From assembly GCF_000003855.2 (NCBI RefSeq), contig NW_003101658.1, positions 694,142 to 741,136 of the forward strand: a DNA stretch of 46,995 nt. Direction: 5' to 3'. This DNA comes from Blastomyces gilchristii SLH14081 (Eukaryota; Ascomycota; Eurotiomycetes; Onygenales; Ajellomycetaceae). Made by a program: the position numbers and the translations under genes. The notes beneath the pieces are model-generated. The model worked only from the letters and a program-made list of their open reading frames with translations. It ran no database searches and had not been told where the DNA came from. Numbering within the stretch: the first letter of the stretch is position 1; the number at the start of each line of letters is the position of its first letter. Positions 9,840 to 22,741 of this stretch are shown piece by piece.

Positions 9840-12067
9840 ACTGAGTTCTCAGATAGAAGCTTACTCATCAGTCACTCTGACTCTGTAACAAGATCTTATA
9901 AAGAGAGTAAGATTTTATAAGAGAATGTCAGTGAAAGATCTGAGAGTTCTGACACTCAGATGTATAAGATATTCATATAATTACACATCTAATAATCAAT
10001 ATAATCATGTCTAATAATAATATGAAACTCTTAAATATGAGTATAGATATAATGCTACAGTGACTCTGAGTAATATTGAAATTATAATAATAATAAATAG
10101 CTGATATGCATGCAACTCAATAACTTCAATATGAAGAGATTTAATAATTAACTCATATGATTTCAACATCTACAGAATCAAATACAAAAGTATTGAAGAA
10201 ATGCTTAGATGCTTCTGTATATTTCAATACTTCTGATCTCACTCTCTACTTATCATGAAGAATGAAAATGCTTGTGAAACTGAGTATAAATAAAGATATC
10301 ATCAGTTCATTAATCAATCAAGATTGATATATCAATGAATGATTGAAGAATTGTGTGAAACAGAAGTTTTATTCATGAATAAAAGCATGTGAATCAGTGT
10401 TGTAAATATCTGATAATATTATCAAATATCTTGATATTCTGTTTTGAGACACTGCTATACAACAGAAAGTATTAAATTGATTACAGAGTATCTGATAGAG
10501 GAACATTTCTCTTATAATATTCATCTCTGACTTCAACATCAAGATCTTAGAAGTAAATGATCAATCTTAAGAGAATTGAATAAAGATTAGCATACTCAAG
10601 AAGACATTAACTTTTGAACTCTTACAGACTCTTATAAGTGTAAATAAAGACTTAACTTATAAAGGCTTCTGCACACAGCTTCAGATATTAAATGATCATC
10701 TTATCAAGCTCAAGAGTATATAGAACAGTGATAGAAAATATTATATCTCAGTCACTTATACATCTGCACTGAAGAACAGCAATGATACAGATATTATTAA
10801 CTGAATAGATTCAAATGTCTATACACAAGCAAGAGTTTCTGCTGTTTAAACAGGCTTTCAAGTCTCTGAGATCACTTCTGAAGAAGTCGCTAATTAATGT
10901 CAATGTGAAGTGTGTATTAACTGTAACTGATCAGAACACATCACTTTCAACTGCTGATTAATCTATATATCTTCACACTCAAGAGAAAGATCAGTGTCTT
11001 CTTATTCAAAGAATGAATCAGTGTCTGTTCATATCAATCATGTTACATTAGAGAAAGATTCAGAAGATAACTATGAGAATGTTCTGATAAAACAGGAAAA
11101 AGATTAGCTTCTGCTTAAATTTGTAAACAGAAGCTTGAAGAGATCAGATAATAATAATTTAAAGAGAAAATAATAATGAATGCAATTCTTGTATCTACTG
11201 TGATTGATAACATGTATAATATGAAAGCTATGATAGACAGCAGTCTATGTTACTATGCAATGATAAAATCTTCAGTTGTAAGACATCATAATCTTCAGTG
11301 TATTCTCTTATTAAAACTCTGATATCTTGCAGAATTTAATGATTCAAAAGACATTTGTATCTGTTATATAATGAAGTTGATTATAGATGTGAGAGAACAT
11401 CTACATAAAGATGCCTATGCATATGAAGTTGATAATCTTGATTATAATCTTATGTTAGAACTTGTCTGACTATCTGAATAAGACATCTTATTAAATACTT
11501 AAAACAGAAGCTTGATATTCTCTAACAATGATATAATTCACAAAGATGATATTCACAAGATCATGAATCTGACACAGATCTCTATCAATATGTATAAAAT
11601 ACTCTGAAAAAGAAGTCACTGACAGCAGAACTATGTAATAATCTATTTCATCAGTCTGACTAATATTAAAAAGACTTTAGAAAAGTTATCTTATATTACA
11701 ATAACAGATTCTTGTATGAAACTCTCTTAATAATATCATGAATATCTAGATATCTTCTGATAAGATAATAATATGAACATATCTCTCTTACAAGATTCTG
11801 AAGTGAATCACAGTATCAAGTTAGAGAAAAAGAATGATAAGAACTCTGAATCATTATAAGGCTCTCTTTATAACATGTTTCAAGATAAACTCCTTCTTCT
11901 TTGAAAGACACTCAATGATCTGTTAGATAAGAGATTCATATGCATTAGCAACTCTTCTGTCACAGCCTCTATTCTCTTTGTAAAGAAATCAGGTGAAGGA
12001 CTTCAGTTCTGCATGAATTATTGAGAATTGAACAGATTAACAAAGAAAGACTGTTATTCTTTATCTC
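9840..12067 (+). pseudogene. Element A1 gag, protease and start of reverse transcriptase
   Basis: The gag frame reads through stops as, for example, FNTSDLTLYLS, MLVKLSINKDIISSLINQD and ILKKTLTFELLQTL. A nucleocapsid zinc knuckle at 10913-10954 follows (CINCN, stop, SEHITFNC; spacing CX2CX4HX4C, with one TGG-to-TGA stop). The protease box near 11230 reads MIDSSLCYYAMIKSS where MIDSG is expected, so the catalytic triplet DSG has become DSS. The RT start from about 11900 reads LLDKRFICISNSSVTASILF, then VKKSGEGLQFCMNY. The frame stops at 12067, where A2 has inserted in ATCTC, and continues at 17800. Confidence 0.85.
12063..12067. repeat. Left target-site duplication of element A2 (ATCTC)
   Basis: ATCTC at 12063-12067 matches 17800-17804, the first bases after A2. 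Uninterrupted A2 pol itself shows TTATCTCTTA at the equivalent place, confirming the empty site. Confidence 0.93.
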
Positions 12068-12380
12068 TGTAACAGGCTGCGCCCGATCAATCATATAGAC
12101 TATTCCGTACACTTCATAGATTTCTACCGCCTCATTCCCGATCACCGATTCTCAGCTGCCACAAATGTGTATGTTCTGATCGCTGATTCTCAGCTGCTAT
12201 GAACGCGTGTATATTCTTCCACTCTGAAGCTTCACTGTGTACATCACCACATACATGTATAAATATTCACTTCAATCACTGATTCTTGTACTTTCTCTTT
12301 CTTTTTCTTCTTTAACATTTTTCTCTTTGTTATATAAGACCTATATATTATACTGATCTATTCAGTGTAGACCTCTTACA
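12068..12380 (+). repeat. Element A2 5' LTR
   Basis: 313 bp, starting TGTAACAGGCTGCGCCCGAT and ending CCTCTTACA. It pairs with 17487-17799, which is the same length. It shares start and end with the A1 and D LTRs. Its middle contains a GAAGCTTCACTGTGTACATC block that is also present in the D LTRs but absent from A1. Confidence 0.93.
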
Positions 12381-12479
12381 CTAGAAAAATATTCATTGTC
12401 TTCTTATTAGAAACAATTATTCATGTATCATCTTCTCATTAGAAATGATTATTTATTAAGAGATATCTAAATGTGTAAT

Positions 12480-13880
12480 AATGCATAAGAAAGAGAAATA
12501 TAGTTAAGCAGACACTGAGTTCTCAGATAGAAGCTTACTCATCAGTTATTCTGACTCTGTAATAAGATCTTATAAAGAGAATGTCAGCAAAAGATCTGAG
12601 AGTTCTGACACTCAGATGTATGAGATATTCATATGATTACACTTCTTCAGATTTCACAGATATCACATATTCAATAAATGATATAATCATGTCTAATAAT
12701 AATATGAAAGAACTCTCAAACATAAGCATAGATACAGTGCTACAGTAACTCTGAGTAATGTTAAAACTATAACAATAATAAATAGCTGATATGCATGCAA
12801 CTTAACAATATCAATATGAAGAGATTCAACAATTATCATAATAAGAAACTTATACAATTTCAACATCTACAGAATTAAATATAAAAGCACTGAAAGAATA
12901 CTTAGATACTTCTATATATTTTAATACTTCTGATCTCACTCTCTACTCATCATGAAGAATGAAAATGCTCATGAAACTGAGTATAAATGAAGATACTATC
13001 AGTTCACTAATCAATCAAGATTGATATATCAATGAATGATTGAAGAATTATGTGAAACAGAAGTTTCATTCATGAATGAAAGCATGTGAACCAGCATTGT
13101 GAATATCTGACAATATTATAAAATATCTTGATATTCTGTTCTAAGACACTGTCATACAATAGAAGATATTAGATTGATTACAGAGTATCTGACAGAGGAA
13201 TATTTCTCTTATAACATTCATCTCTGACTTCAACATCAAGATCTTAGAAGCAGGTGATTAATCTTGAGAGAATTGAATAAAGATTAGCATGCTTAAGAAG
13301 ATATTAACTTTCAAACTCTTACAGATTCTTATAAGTGTAAATAAAGACTTAACTTATAAAGACTTCTGTACACAGCTCTGAACATTGAATAACTGTCTTA
13401 TCAAGCTCAAGAGTATACAGAACAGTGATAGAAAGACATTTCATCTCAGTCACTTATATATTCATGCTGAAGAAGAGTAACAGCAATGATACAGATGTTA
13501 TGAACTGAATAGATTTAAATTCTATAATAACCCAGAGTTCTGCTGTTTGAACAGGCTTCTGAGTTTCTGAGATCACTCCTCAAAGAAGTCACTGATCAAT
13601 GTTAACATAGAGTATACATCAACTGTAATTGATCAGAACAGATTGCTTTCAACTGTTGATTAACCTATGTATCTTCTTAATCAAGAGAAAGATCAGTGTC
13701 TTCTTATTCAAAGAATGAATCAGTGTCTGTTCATATCAATCACATTGCAGTGAAGAAAGATTTGAAAGATAACTATGAGAATATTCTGATAAAACAGGGA
13801 AAAGATTAGCTTCTGTTCAAATTTATAAACAGAAGCTTAAAGAGGTCAGATGACAATGATTTAAAGAGAAAATAATAATG
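12480..13880 (+). pseudogene. Element A2 gag
   Basis: The frame parallels A1 gag closely, with the same helical blocks (for example around 13290-13450). The zinc knuckle at 13615-13656 reads YINCN, stop, SEQIAFNC: the first Cys has become Tyr and the His has become Gln, so it cannot bind zinc. Cys to Tyr is a G-to-A change as expected from this decay. Gag packages the element RNA into particles. No open frame of meaningful length is left. Confidence 0.8.
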
Positions 13881-16800
13881 AATGTGATTTTTGTATCTAC
13901 TGTGATTAATAATATGTATAATATGAAAGCCATGATAGACAGTGGTCTATATCACTATACAATGATTAAATCTTCAGTTATGAGATATTATAATCTTCAG
14001 TGTATTCTCTTATCAAAACTCTGACTTCTTGCAGAATTTGATGATTCAAAAGATGTTTACACTTATTACATGATGAAACTAAACATAGATGTTAAAGAAT
14101 ATCAGTGTGAAGATATCTATGTATATGAAGTTGATAATCTTGATTATAATCTTATATTAGAACTTGTCTAACTATCTGAATAAGATATCTTATTAAATAC
14201 TTGAAACAGGAGTTTAATATTCTCTAATAATGATAGAGTTCACAAGAATGATATTCACAAGACTATGAATCTGACACAGATCTCTGTCAACACCTATGAA
14301 ATGCTCAGAAAAAGAAGTCACTGAAAGAATTACTGATAGTAGAATCATATGTCAATCTATTCTATCAGTCTGACTGATATTAAAAAGGCTCTAGAACAGT
14401 TATTCTGCATTACAATAACAGATTCTTATATGAAACTCTCTTAATAATATCATGAATATCTAGATGTCTTCTGACAAGATAATAATGCTATAAATCTATC
14501 TCTCTTACAAGGTTCAGAAGTGAATCACAGTATCAAGTTGAAAAAGAAGAATTATAAGAACTCTGAATCATTATAAGACTCTCTTTATAATATATTCTGA
14601 GATGAACTTCTTCTTCTTCAAAAGACACTCAATGATCTGTTGAATAAAGAATTTATATATATTAGTAACTCTTTCATCACAGTCTCTATTCTCTTTGCAA
14701 AGAAATCAGATGAAGAACTCTGATTCTGTGTGAATTATTGAGAATTGAATAGATTAATGAAGAAGAACTGTTATTCTTTATCTCTTATTAATGAAACTCT
14801 AGCTCACATTGAACAAGCTCAATAATTTATAAAGTTAAATGTCATCACTGTGTTTCATAAGATTCACATCACTGAAGAAGATAAGTGACTTACAGTATTC
14901 TGAACATAATATAATCTCTTTGAATGAGTTATCACACTCTTTGAACTAGTTAACACTCTTAGTACATTTCAGAAGTATATCAACTGAGCACTCTGAGATT
15001 TTCTTAATAAATTCATATCTATATATCTTGATAACATTCTCATCTTCACTGATAAATTCAGGAAAGAATATCAAGAATATATGTGAAAGATATTACAACA
15101 GCTACAAGAAGCAGAACTATCAATAGATATTGATAAATGTGATTTTAAAGTCAAGAGTATTAAATATCTGAGTTTTATTATAGAAGCTGATAAGAGAATT
15201 TGAATGAATTCTGAGAAAGTCTCTGCTATTCTTGAATGAGAAGCTCTGTGTACTGTGAAAGATATATAAAGCTTCATTGAATTTGCTAACTTTTATCAGT
15301 GATTTATATAAAACTTCTCAGATATTATGAGATCACTTACAGAACTTATCAAGAAGAACTCAGTATTTCAGTGATCAGTAGACACTGAAGCTGTATTTAT
15401 ACAGATGAAGAAGATATTCATCAATATCTCTCTGCTAATGATATTTAACTCTGATTATGAAACAGTTGTTGAAGCTGATTTCTCTGACTATATAATAGAA
15501 GAAGTGATATTATAATATAATAATAAAGATGTTCTATAATTATGTGTCTTTATATCTAAGAAACTGAGTCTTACTGAATGCAATTATGAGATCAATGATA
15601 AGAAACTTCTTATAATTATACACTATCTAGAAGAATGAGACTCTGAACTCTGAAGCATCTTCAAATTTGAGATAATTATAGATTATAAGAATCTCAAGTA
15701 CTTTATAATTATCTGTAAACTCACTGAATAACAGATATAATAATCTGAATTTCTAAGCTGCTTTCATTTTATAATACACTACTGCTCTGATAGTCAGAAC
15801 TTGATAACAGACATTCTCTTATAATAAGAATAAGATATATTATCTGATATAACAGACATGCACTGAATAAATCAAGAACATCAGCTCTTAGATCTGAAGA
15901 TATTGATTGATCAAGATAGAATAACTTATAATATTATACACACTTCTCTGATTAGAATACTCTCTCTTTAAACTGATACTGATATTAATATCTTCACTTC
16001 TTCTATACTGAATAAACTGTGATATACAGCAGCTCAGACTAATGAACTTCTTCAGATTCTCATCAAAGCAGTATATCAAGAAGCACTCTGATTTCTCTCA
16101 GAACTACATATAAGAACTGATATCTCAGAATATTCAATTAATAATAATAACATTCTATAATTTTATAAATAATACTGAGTCTCTCACTCTGAATTCTTAC
16201 ACACTTGAATAATACAAGAGATGTATAATTCATGTATAATCAGTCATTCAGACTGTGAATAACTGTATAGAATAATCTTCTGAGAGTTCTACTGATCTGA
16301 GATATTAAACAGTATCAGACACTTTGTCTGAAACTATAATTACTATTCTTCTATTATCTTATGAAAGAATTATAGAAAAGATCTTTTAAAATCACTTAAT
16401 ATCTCTGATAGAATCTGATAAAATGTAGTAATTAACTTCACTATTAATCTATCTAAGAGTAAGAATTATAGAAACATTCTGATTATTATAAATTAATTAA
16501 GTAAAAATATAATATTGAAATCTTGTAATAAGATAAATACTGAATAAGTCACTGAAGCTTTTCTACAGAGTCTGTTCTATCAGATATATGAATTACTGAG
16601 ATCTATAGTATTGAATTAAGACTGTTAATTTGTAAGCACTCTCTGAACAAGAATCTGTTAAGTTCTCAAGATTATATACTATCTGTCAACTGTCTAACAC
16701 TCTGAGACTGATAATATATCAGAATAATTAATTCAGACTGTGAAGAATTATCTCTGTAAGTTCTGTAATTACTTATAAAATAATTGATATGATCTTCTTC

Positions 16801-17486
16801 TACATACAGAGATCACTATCAATGATTGAGATACTATTTCAACAGATATAAGTCTATTCTTTCTTACACACAGTTATTATATAAAGATGTTAAATCTTCT
16901 AGAGATTATACAGTTCACACTGAATCTCTATAGTTCAATTCAGATTGCTGATAATATAGTAATAAAGCTTCAAGATATCTGTGACTGAGTAAAAGTCTTC
17001 ATAACAGCTGTAAAACAAGATTAAGAGAATTAAATTAATATTCACTGAGATTTCACTGAGCAGTATAAGATAGAAGACTTAGTGTGATTGAATCTTAAGA
17101 ATATACAGATTATATATTCATCTCATACACTGAATTACTACTATATCAAGTATAAAGTGATAGAAGTTCTAGATAGTCATAACTACTGTCTTAACATATT
17201 ATTAGAAATTTATAATATCTTTCATATAAGCTTGCTCTGCTGTACTATCACTGACTTATTCTCTTCTCAACTGACTTCTGACTGACAGCTGCCAGGGATC
17301 ATAGAAGAAGATAATAAGCTTGAGTGAGAGATTGAAGATATTCTCAATAAGAGATTATACAGCTGTGACTGATAATATTTTATGAAATAAGTCAGCTATG
17401 ATCAACTGACCTGAACTCTGAGTTTCATATTATTCAAAACAGCAGTTCTTGACTGATGAGAACTGCTTCTGAAAGAAAGAGACTAA
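13880..17486 (+). pseudogene. Element A2 pol: protease, RT, RNase H, integrase, chromodomain
   Basis: The protease motif MIDSG is intact at 13932-13946. RT follows with LFAKKSDEEL, VNYWELNRL (stop read as W) and FEWVITLFELVNTLSTFQKY. The catalytic YLDN is at 15024-15035 (YLDD expected), then FKVKSIKYLSFIIEA. RNase H shows VVEADFSDYIIEEV, KKLSLTECNYEI and IIDYKNLKYF. Integrase shows an H2C2-like region around 16200-16340, and its downstream part around 17090-17285 is open (KYKVIEVLDSHNYCLN, YNIFHISLL, i.e. YRVLxSHxYxLD and VFHxSLL). A chromodomain follows at about 17310-17460 (EIEDILNKRLYS, then FMKWVSYDQLTW). Antisense frames at 15277-15071 and 16079-15888 are shadows. RT Asp-to-Asn alone would inactivate it. 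Confidence 0.9.
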
Positions 17487-17799
17487 TGTGACAGACTGTG
17501 TCTGATCAATCATATAGACTATTTCATACACTTTATAGATTTCTACCGCCTCATTTCTGATCACTGATTCTCAGTCACTATGAATGTGTATGTTCTGATC
17601 ACTGATCCTCGGCCGCTATGAACACGCGTATATTCTTCCACCTTGAAGCTTCACTGTGTACGCCACCACATACATGTATAAATATTCACTTCAATTACTG
17701 ATTCTTATACTTTCTCTTTCTTTTTCTTCTTTAACGTTTTTCTCTTTGTTATATAAGACCTATATATTATACCGATCTATTCGGTGTAGGCCTCTTACA
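17487..17799 (+). repeat. Element A2 3' LTR
   Basis: It starts TGTGACAGACTGTGTCTGAT and ends GGTGTAGGCCTCTTACA, 313 bp, followed by ATCTC at 17800-17804. It keeps some CpG in the middle (CTCGGCCGC, ACGCGTAT) and near the end. Confidence 0.93.
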
Positions 17800-20512
17800 A
17801 TCTCTTATCAATAAAACTCTAGCTCACATTGAACAAGCTCAATGATTTATAAAGTTAGATGTCATTACTGTGTTTCATAAGATCTGCATTGCTGAAGAAG
17901 ATGAGTAACTTACAGCATTTCAAACATGATATAATCTCTTTGAATAAGTAGTCACACTCTTTGAACTGATCAATACTCTCAGTATATTTCAGAAGTATAT
18001 CAACTGAGCACTCTGAGACTTTCTTGATGAATTTGCATCTGCTTATCTAGATAACATTCTCATCTTTATCAATGAATTCAGAAAGAAATATCAAGAGTAT
18101 ATGCAAAGAGTATTACAATAACTACAAGAAGCAGAACTATCAATTGATATTAACAAGTGCGATTTCAAAGTCAAGAGTGCTAAATACTTAGATTTCATCA
18201 TAGAAGCTGATAAAGAAATCTGAATGAATTCTGAGAAGATCTCTGCTATTCTTGAATAAGAGGTCTCACACACTGTGAAAGATGTATAAAGCTTCATCAG
18301 ATTTGCTAACTTCTATCAGTGATTTATATAAAACTTCTCAGATATTATAAGACTACTTACAGAACTCACTAAAAAAGACTCAGTATTTCAATAATCAGCA
18401 GACACTGAAGCTGCATTTATACAGATGAAGAAGATATTTATTAATATCTCTCTGCTGATAACATTCAATTCTGATTATAAGATAGTTATTGAAGCTGATT
18501 TCTCTGACTATGTAATAGAAGAAGTGATATTATAATATAATGATGAAGATGTTCTATAATTATATATCTTCATGTCTAAGAAACTGAGTCCTGCTGAATG
18601 CAATTATGAGATCTATGATAAGAAACTTCTCATAATTGTACACTGTTTAGAAGAATGAGACTCTGAACTTTGAAGTATCTCTGAATTTAAGATAGTTACA
18701 GATTATAAGAATCTCAAATACTTTATAATTATCTGTAAACTCACTGAATGATAGATATAATAATCTGAGTTCTTAAGCTGCTTCTATTTTATAATACACT
18801 ATCATCTTAGCAGTCAGAACTTGATGACAGATGCTCTCTTATAATGAGAACAAGATATACTGTTCAATGTAACAGACATGCACTGAATAAACTGAGAACA
18901 TCAGCTCTTAGATCTGAAGATATTGATTGATCAAGATAGAACAACTCATGACACTATACATACTTCTTTGATTAGAATATTTCCTCTCTGAACTGTCACT
19001 GATACTGATATCTTAACTTCTTCTGAATCTACACTGAATGAATTATGACATGTAACAGCTCAAACTGATGAACTTCTTCAAATACTTATCAAAGTAGTAT
19101 ATCAAGAAGCACTCTGATTCTTCCCAGAACTATGTATAAGAACTGACATCTTAGAATACTTAATTAATGATAATAATACTCTGCAGTTCTGTGAACAATA
19201 TTAAGTCTTCTACTCTGAATTCTTACATACTCAGATAATGCAAGAGATACATGATTCATATATAATCAGTCACTCAGATTATGAATAATTATATTAAATG
19301 ATCTCTTGAGAGTTCTACTGACCTGAGATATCAAACAGTATTAGATGTTTTATTTAAAACTGTAACTATTATTCTTTCATCATCTTATAAAAGAACTGTA
19401 GAAAAGATCTACTGAAATCACTTAATATCTCTGATAGAATCTGATGAGATGTAATAATTAACTTCACTATTAATCTCTCTAAGAGTAAGAGTTGTAGAAA
19501 TATTCTGATTATTATAAACTGATTGAGTAAAGATATAATATTGAAATCTTGTAATAAGATGAATACTGAACAAGTTGCTGAAGCTTTTCTACAGAGCTCA
19601 TTCTATTGAATGTATGAATTATCAAGATTTATAGTATTGAATTAGAACTGTCAATTCATGAGCACTCTCTGAACAAGAATCTGTCAAGTTCTCAAGATTA
19701 TACACTGTCTGTTAACTATCTATCACTCTGAGACTGATAATACATCAGAATGAATAATTCAGACTGTAAAGAACTATCTCTATAAGTTCTACAATTACTT
19801 ATAAGATAATTAACATGACCTGCTTCTACACACAGAGATTGCTATCAATGAATGAGATGCTGTTTTAACAGATATAAGCCTGTTCTTTCTTATACATAGT
19901 TATTATATGAAGATATTAAATCTTCTAGAGACTATACAGTTCATATCAGACTCTCACAGTCTGATTCAGATCACTGATAATATAGTAATAAAGCTCTGAG
20001 ATGCTCATAATTAAGCAGAGATCTTCATGACAACTGTAAAACAAGACTAAGAGAATTAAATTAATATTCATCAAGACCCTGCTGAACAATATAAGATAGA
20101 AGACTTGATATGATTGAATCTTAAGAATATATAGATCATACATTCATCTTATATACTGAATTACTGTTATATCAAGTATAAAGTGATAGAAGTTCTAGAT
20201 AGTTATAACTACTGTCTTAACATATCATCAGAGATTTATAATATCTTTCATACAAGCTTGCTTCACTGCACTGCTACTGATCTGTTCTCTTCTCAACTAA
20301 CTTTCAACTGACAGTCACCAGACATTATAAAAGAAGATAATAAGCTTAAGTAAGAGATTGAGAATATTCTTGATAAGAGACTCTGCAGTCATGACTGATA
20401 ATATCTTATAAAATGAGTTAAGTATGATCAACTGATCTGAACTCTGAGTTCTGTGTTATCTGAAACAGTGGCTCTTGACTGATGAGAACTGCTTCTGAAA
20501 GAGAGAGACTAA
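17800..20512 (+). pseudogene. Element A1 pol continued: RT, RNase H, integrase, chromodomain
   Basis: The frame picks up at the RT position where 12067 stopped (SLINKTLAHIEQAQ, with stop read as W) and parallels A2 to the end. The RT catalytic box is YLDN at 18044-18055. RNase H includes [18 protein letters not shown] at about 18580-18630. Integrase and the post-integrase block (KYKVIEVLDSYNYCLN at about 20175-20225) follow, then a chromodomain at about 20340-20480. GAAAGAGAGAGA at about 20496-20507 is the polypurine tract before the 3' LTR. The 68-codon frame at 18297-18091 and the 65-codon frame at 20143-19946 on the minus strand are shadows. Confidence 0.88.
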
Positions 20513-20804
20513 TGTGACGGGCTGCATCTAATCAATCATATAGACTATTTTGTTACACTTCATAGATTCTTTCACTCTGATTCTCAGTCATTCTTGATCA
20601 CTGATTCTCAGCTGCTATGAACGCGTACACTCCGATTCTCGGCCATTCTCGATCGCCGATCCTCGGCCATCACATACATGTATAAATATTCACTTCAATC
20701 ACTGATTCTCACACTTTCTCTTTCTTTTCTTCTTTAACATTTTTCTCTTTGTTATATAAGACCTATTAATATAATACCGATCTATTCAGTGTAAGCCTCT
20801 TACA
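20513..20804 (+). repeat. Element A1 3' LTR
   Basis: 292 bp, starting TGTGACGGGCTGCATCTAAT and ending AAGCCTCTTACA, followed by TACTG at 20805-20809. The same length as the 5' LTR supports the pairing. CpG sites survive at 20619-20668 (ACGCGTACACTCCG, TCGATCGCCGATCCTCGG). Confidence 0.93.
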
Positions 20805-20809
20805 TACTG

Positions 20810-22228
20810 AAAGAAATTGAATACTGTAATATCTGATGTAATCAGTTAGAGATCTGATTTCATAAGTAAGAGTTCTGTGAATCAGATATAAGAAAAGTTT
20901 GCATTAAATATACTGAAAGAATACAAGAAATTAGAATAAGTGAATATAATAATCTCTCACTTGAAGAATGACAAGATGTTGAATAATAAGTATTTTATAA
21001 AAGTAGTAGAAGAGATACTTCTGAACTTCAAGCTGAGAAAATTGAAAAATGATGTTATATTTTATTATAATCTAGAATATGCAGAAGCTCTCTATCTGAA
21101 ACATTTATTTAGACATAACTTAATAACTTATATATATAAGAAATTCAGTCACTTAGAAAGTTCTGAACTTATGAGTGTACTCAAATCAAGAGTATACTGG
21201 TCAAGCATAGTCAAGAACATTCAGATGTATGCTTATAAGTGCCTGAATTATCAGGTTGTGAAAGAATCTAAAAAAGGATTAGAATGTAAGAAAGTATAAT
21301 ATCAGATGTATATTAACTATGAAATGCTGTGCAAGATTCTAACTAATAACAGTATAAATCTTATAGAAGAAGTGATAAGATATTTTATAAGTCAGTTACA
21401 GACAAGATATTATAGAATAACATCATATCACTTATAAATAAATAGAAAGATGAAATACTTGAATGAAATCTTGAATAATATACTGATAAAATATCTAGTG
21501 AGTAAGTCTATAAGACTATGAGATGAATATCTTGAGCAGGTATTATTAGTCATGTGAATTCAGTAACATACAGTCTCTAAGTATTTATTATTCTATCTGT
21601 TGTATGAATTGCATCTGTGCATCTCAGAGAATGCTTTAAAAAAGATAGAAGAGAAAACAGTAATTACAGATGTAATAGTTACAGATGCAGCAGTCATAGA
21701 TATAGAATCAAGATTGAAAGAGATCAGTTATATACATATAAAAACTAATAAGTTACTTCTGAACTGAGCAATTCAATCAAAAAGAATATAAGACTCACTA
21801 GTTAAGAAATTAAGTCTTAAGATAAGAATATAAGTTCTTATATATAATAAGAGTTCTGAGAAGTTTTAATCTAGATAATTTAAGCTCTATAGAATACTTA
21901 AATCACATTCTCTAAGAATATACACATTGAAAGAATCAGAAAGATGAGTCTTATACAACTTAATAAATAATTCATGTCTTATAGAGATGAAGATGCAAGA
22001 TCTGAGCAGATTATAATTATTCACAGCACTATTATCAGTATTGAAAAAGAAGAGACTTATAATTGAAAAGTCTTACAAAGTAAGAGAAATCATAGACACT
22101 TATAAATCAGATAATCTCACTTATTCTGATCTTTTCATAATTATAAGAAAAGAATGAGAAGTAATGAAGAAATCAGATGAATGTCATACTTTAATAAGTA
22201 ATAAGACTGTAGTCAGTTATATAGTAAC
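20810..22228 (+). pseudogene. Element 0 RNase H end, integrase with internal deletion, GPY/F-like tail
   Basis: From 20810 the frame ends the RNase H region (EIEYCNISDVI). The open stretch 20940-21299 (119 codons) is the integrase zinc-binding domain: HLFRHN, then KFSH with the His pair, and CLNYQVV where the second Cys of the CxxC pair has become Tyr. Directly after it the sequence jumps to KILTNNSINL (TDNG box, D to N), ITSYHL, MKYLNEILNNILIKYLV and RLWDEYLEQVLL, all from the second half of the core. The first half with the first catalytic Asp is missing. From 21820 a GPY/F-like segment is readable (YRILKSHSLRIYTLKE, then INNSCLIE). It ends near the MITE at 22229. Confidence 0.85.
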
Positions 22229-22733
22229 TAGACTGACCGTGTGACCGTGTCTGAGACCAGAATTAGATTTTTTGATAGTCTCATTACCAATTCAACTGAT
22301 CTCATTACATGGTTTTAACATTAAATAGTAGTCTCATACTATCTCAGTGAGACTTACTGTCTACTCTTATTACATTTTTCAAATAAGATCATGATTTCTA
22401 CTTCTTAATTTAAATTATTTTTATTGCTTTAAATGACTTCAAATTTCATTTGAGTGTTATCAAAAAGTGTTACTTTTAAAAAATTAAAAATAGTCTAAAA
22501 AAAACCTTAAAATGTCTAAAAATAGTAACTTTATGCCAAGAATGAGACTAAATGAGATCAAATGAGATCACTTTCTTATTTTTTTCAAGTCATGATTTCA
22601 TTTTAAAATCTGATATATAGTCACTTTGCATGTTTTTTTAATGACTAGTTCCAGCAGGATTCACACCAAGAAATGTATAAGACCAGACCAAATGGGATCA
22701 AACATGAAATTCATGATCCCGGCGGCCAGTCTA
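22229..22733 (-). mobile_element. hAT-type MITE, copy 2
   Basis: 505 bp, reverse complement of the copy at 5962-6470 along its whole length. The ends are TAGACTGACCG and CGGCCAGTCTA. The target duplication is ATAGTAAC (22221-22228) versus ATAATAAC (22734-22741): eight bases with one G-to-A difference, which fits decay after insertion. No coding capacity. It lies at the tail of element 0 pol. Confidence 0.88.
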
Positions 22734-22741
22734 ATAATAAC

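Larger units (their letters stand above)
12068..17799 (+). mobile_element. Element A2: complete family-A Gypsy element nested in A1
   Basis: Length is 5732 bp, with two 313-bp LTRs (12068-12380, 17487-17799) flanked by ATCTC. The layout is the same as A1: gag about 12480-13880, protease, RT, RNase H, integrase and chromodomain. Because it is uninterrupted it is the best reference for the family here. A purine-rich tract GAAAGAAAGAGA (17471-17482) lies just before the 3' LTR, as expected for the polypurine primer. Its LTRs differ from those of A1 by about 20 bases of extra sequence, so the two belong to slightly different subfamilies. Stops are dense throughout. Confidence 0.95.
9406..20804 (+). 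mobile_element. Element A1: family-A chromodomain Gypsy element, split by sister copy A2
   Basis: Both LTRs are 292 bp (9406-9697 and 20513-20804), flanked by TACTG. The internal region runs 9698-12067, is interrupted by A2 with its 5-bp duplication ATCTC, and resumes at 17800-20512. Removing A2 leaves about 5.66 kb, and the pol frame joins cleanly across the break. Gag with one zinc knuckle, aspartic protease, RT, RNase H, integrase and a C-terminal chromodomain can all be read. Many Trp, Arg and Gln codons are stops. The element is inserted in the RNase H of element 0, same orientation. Confidence 0.93.
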
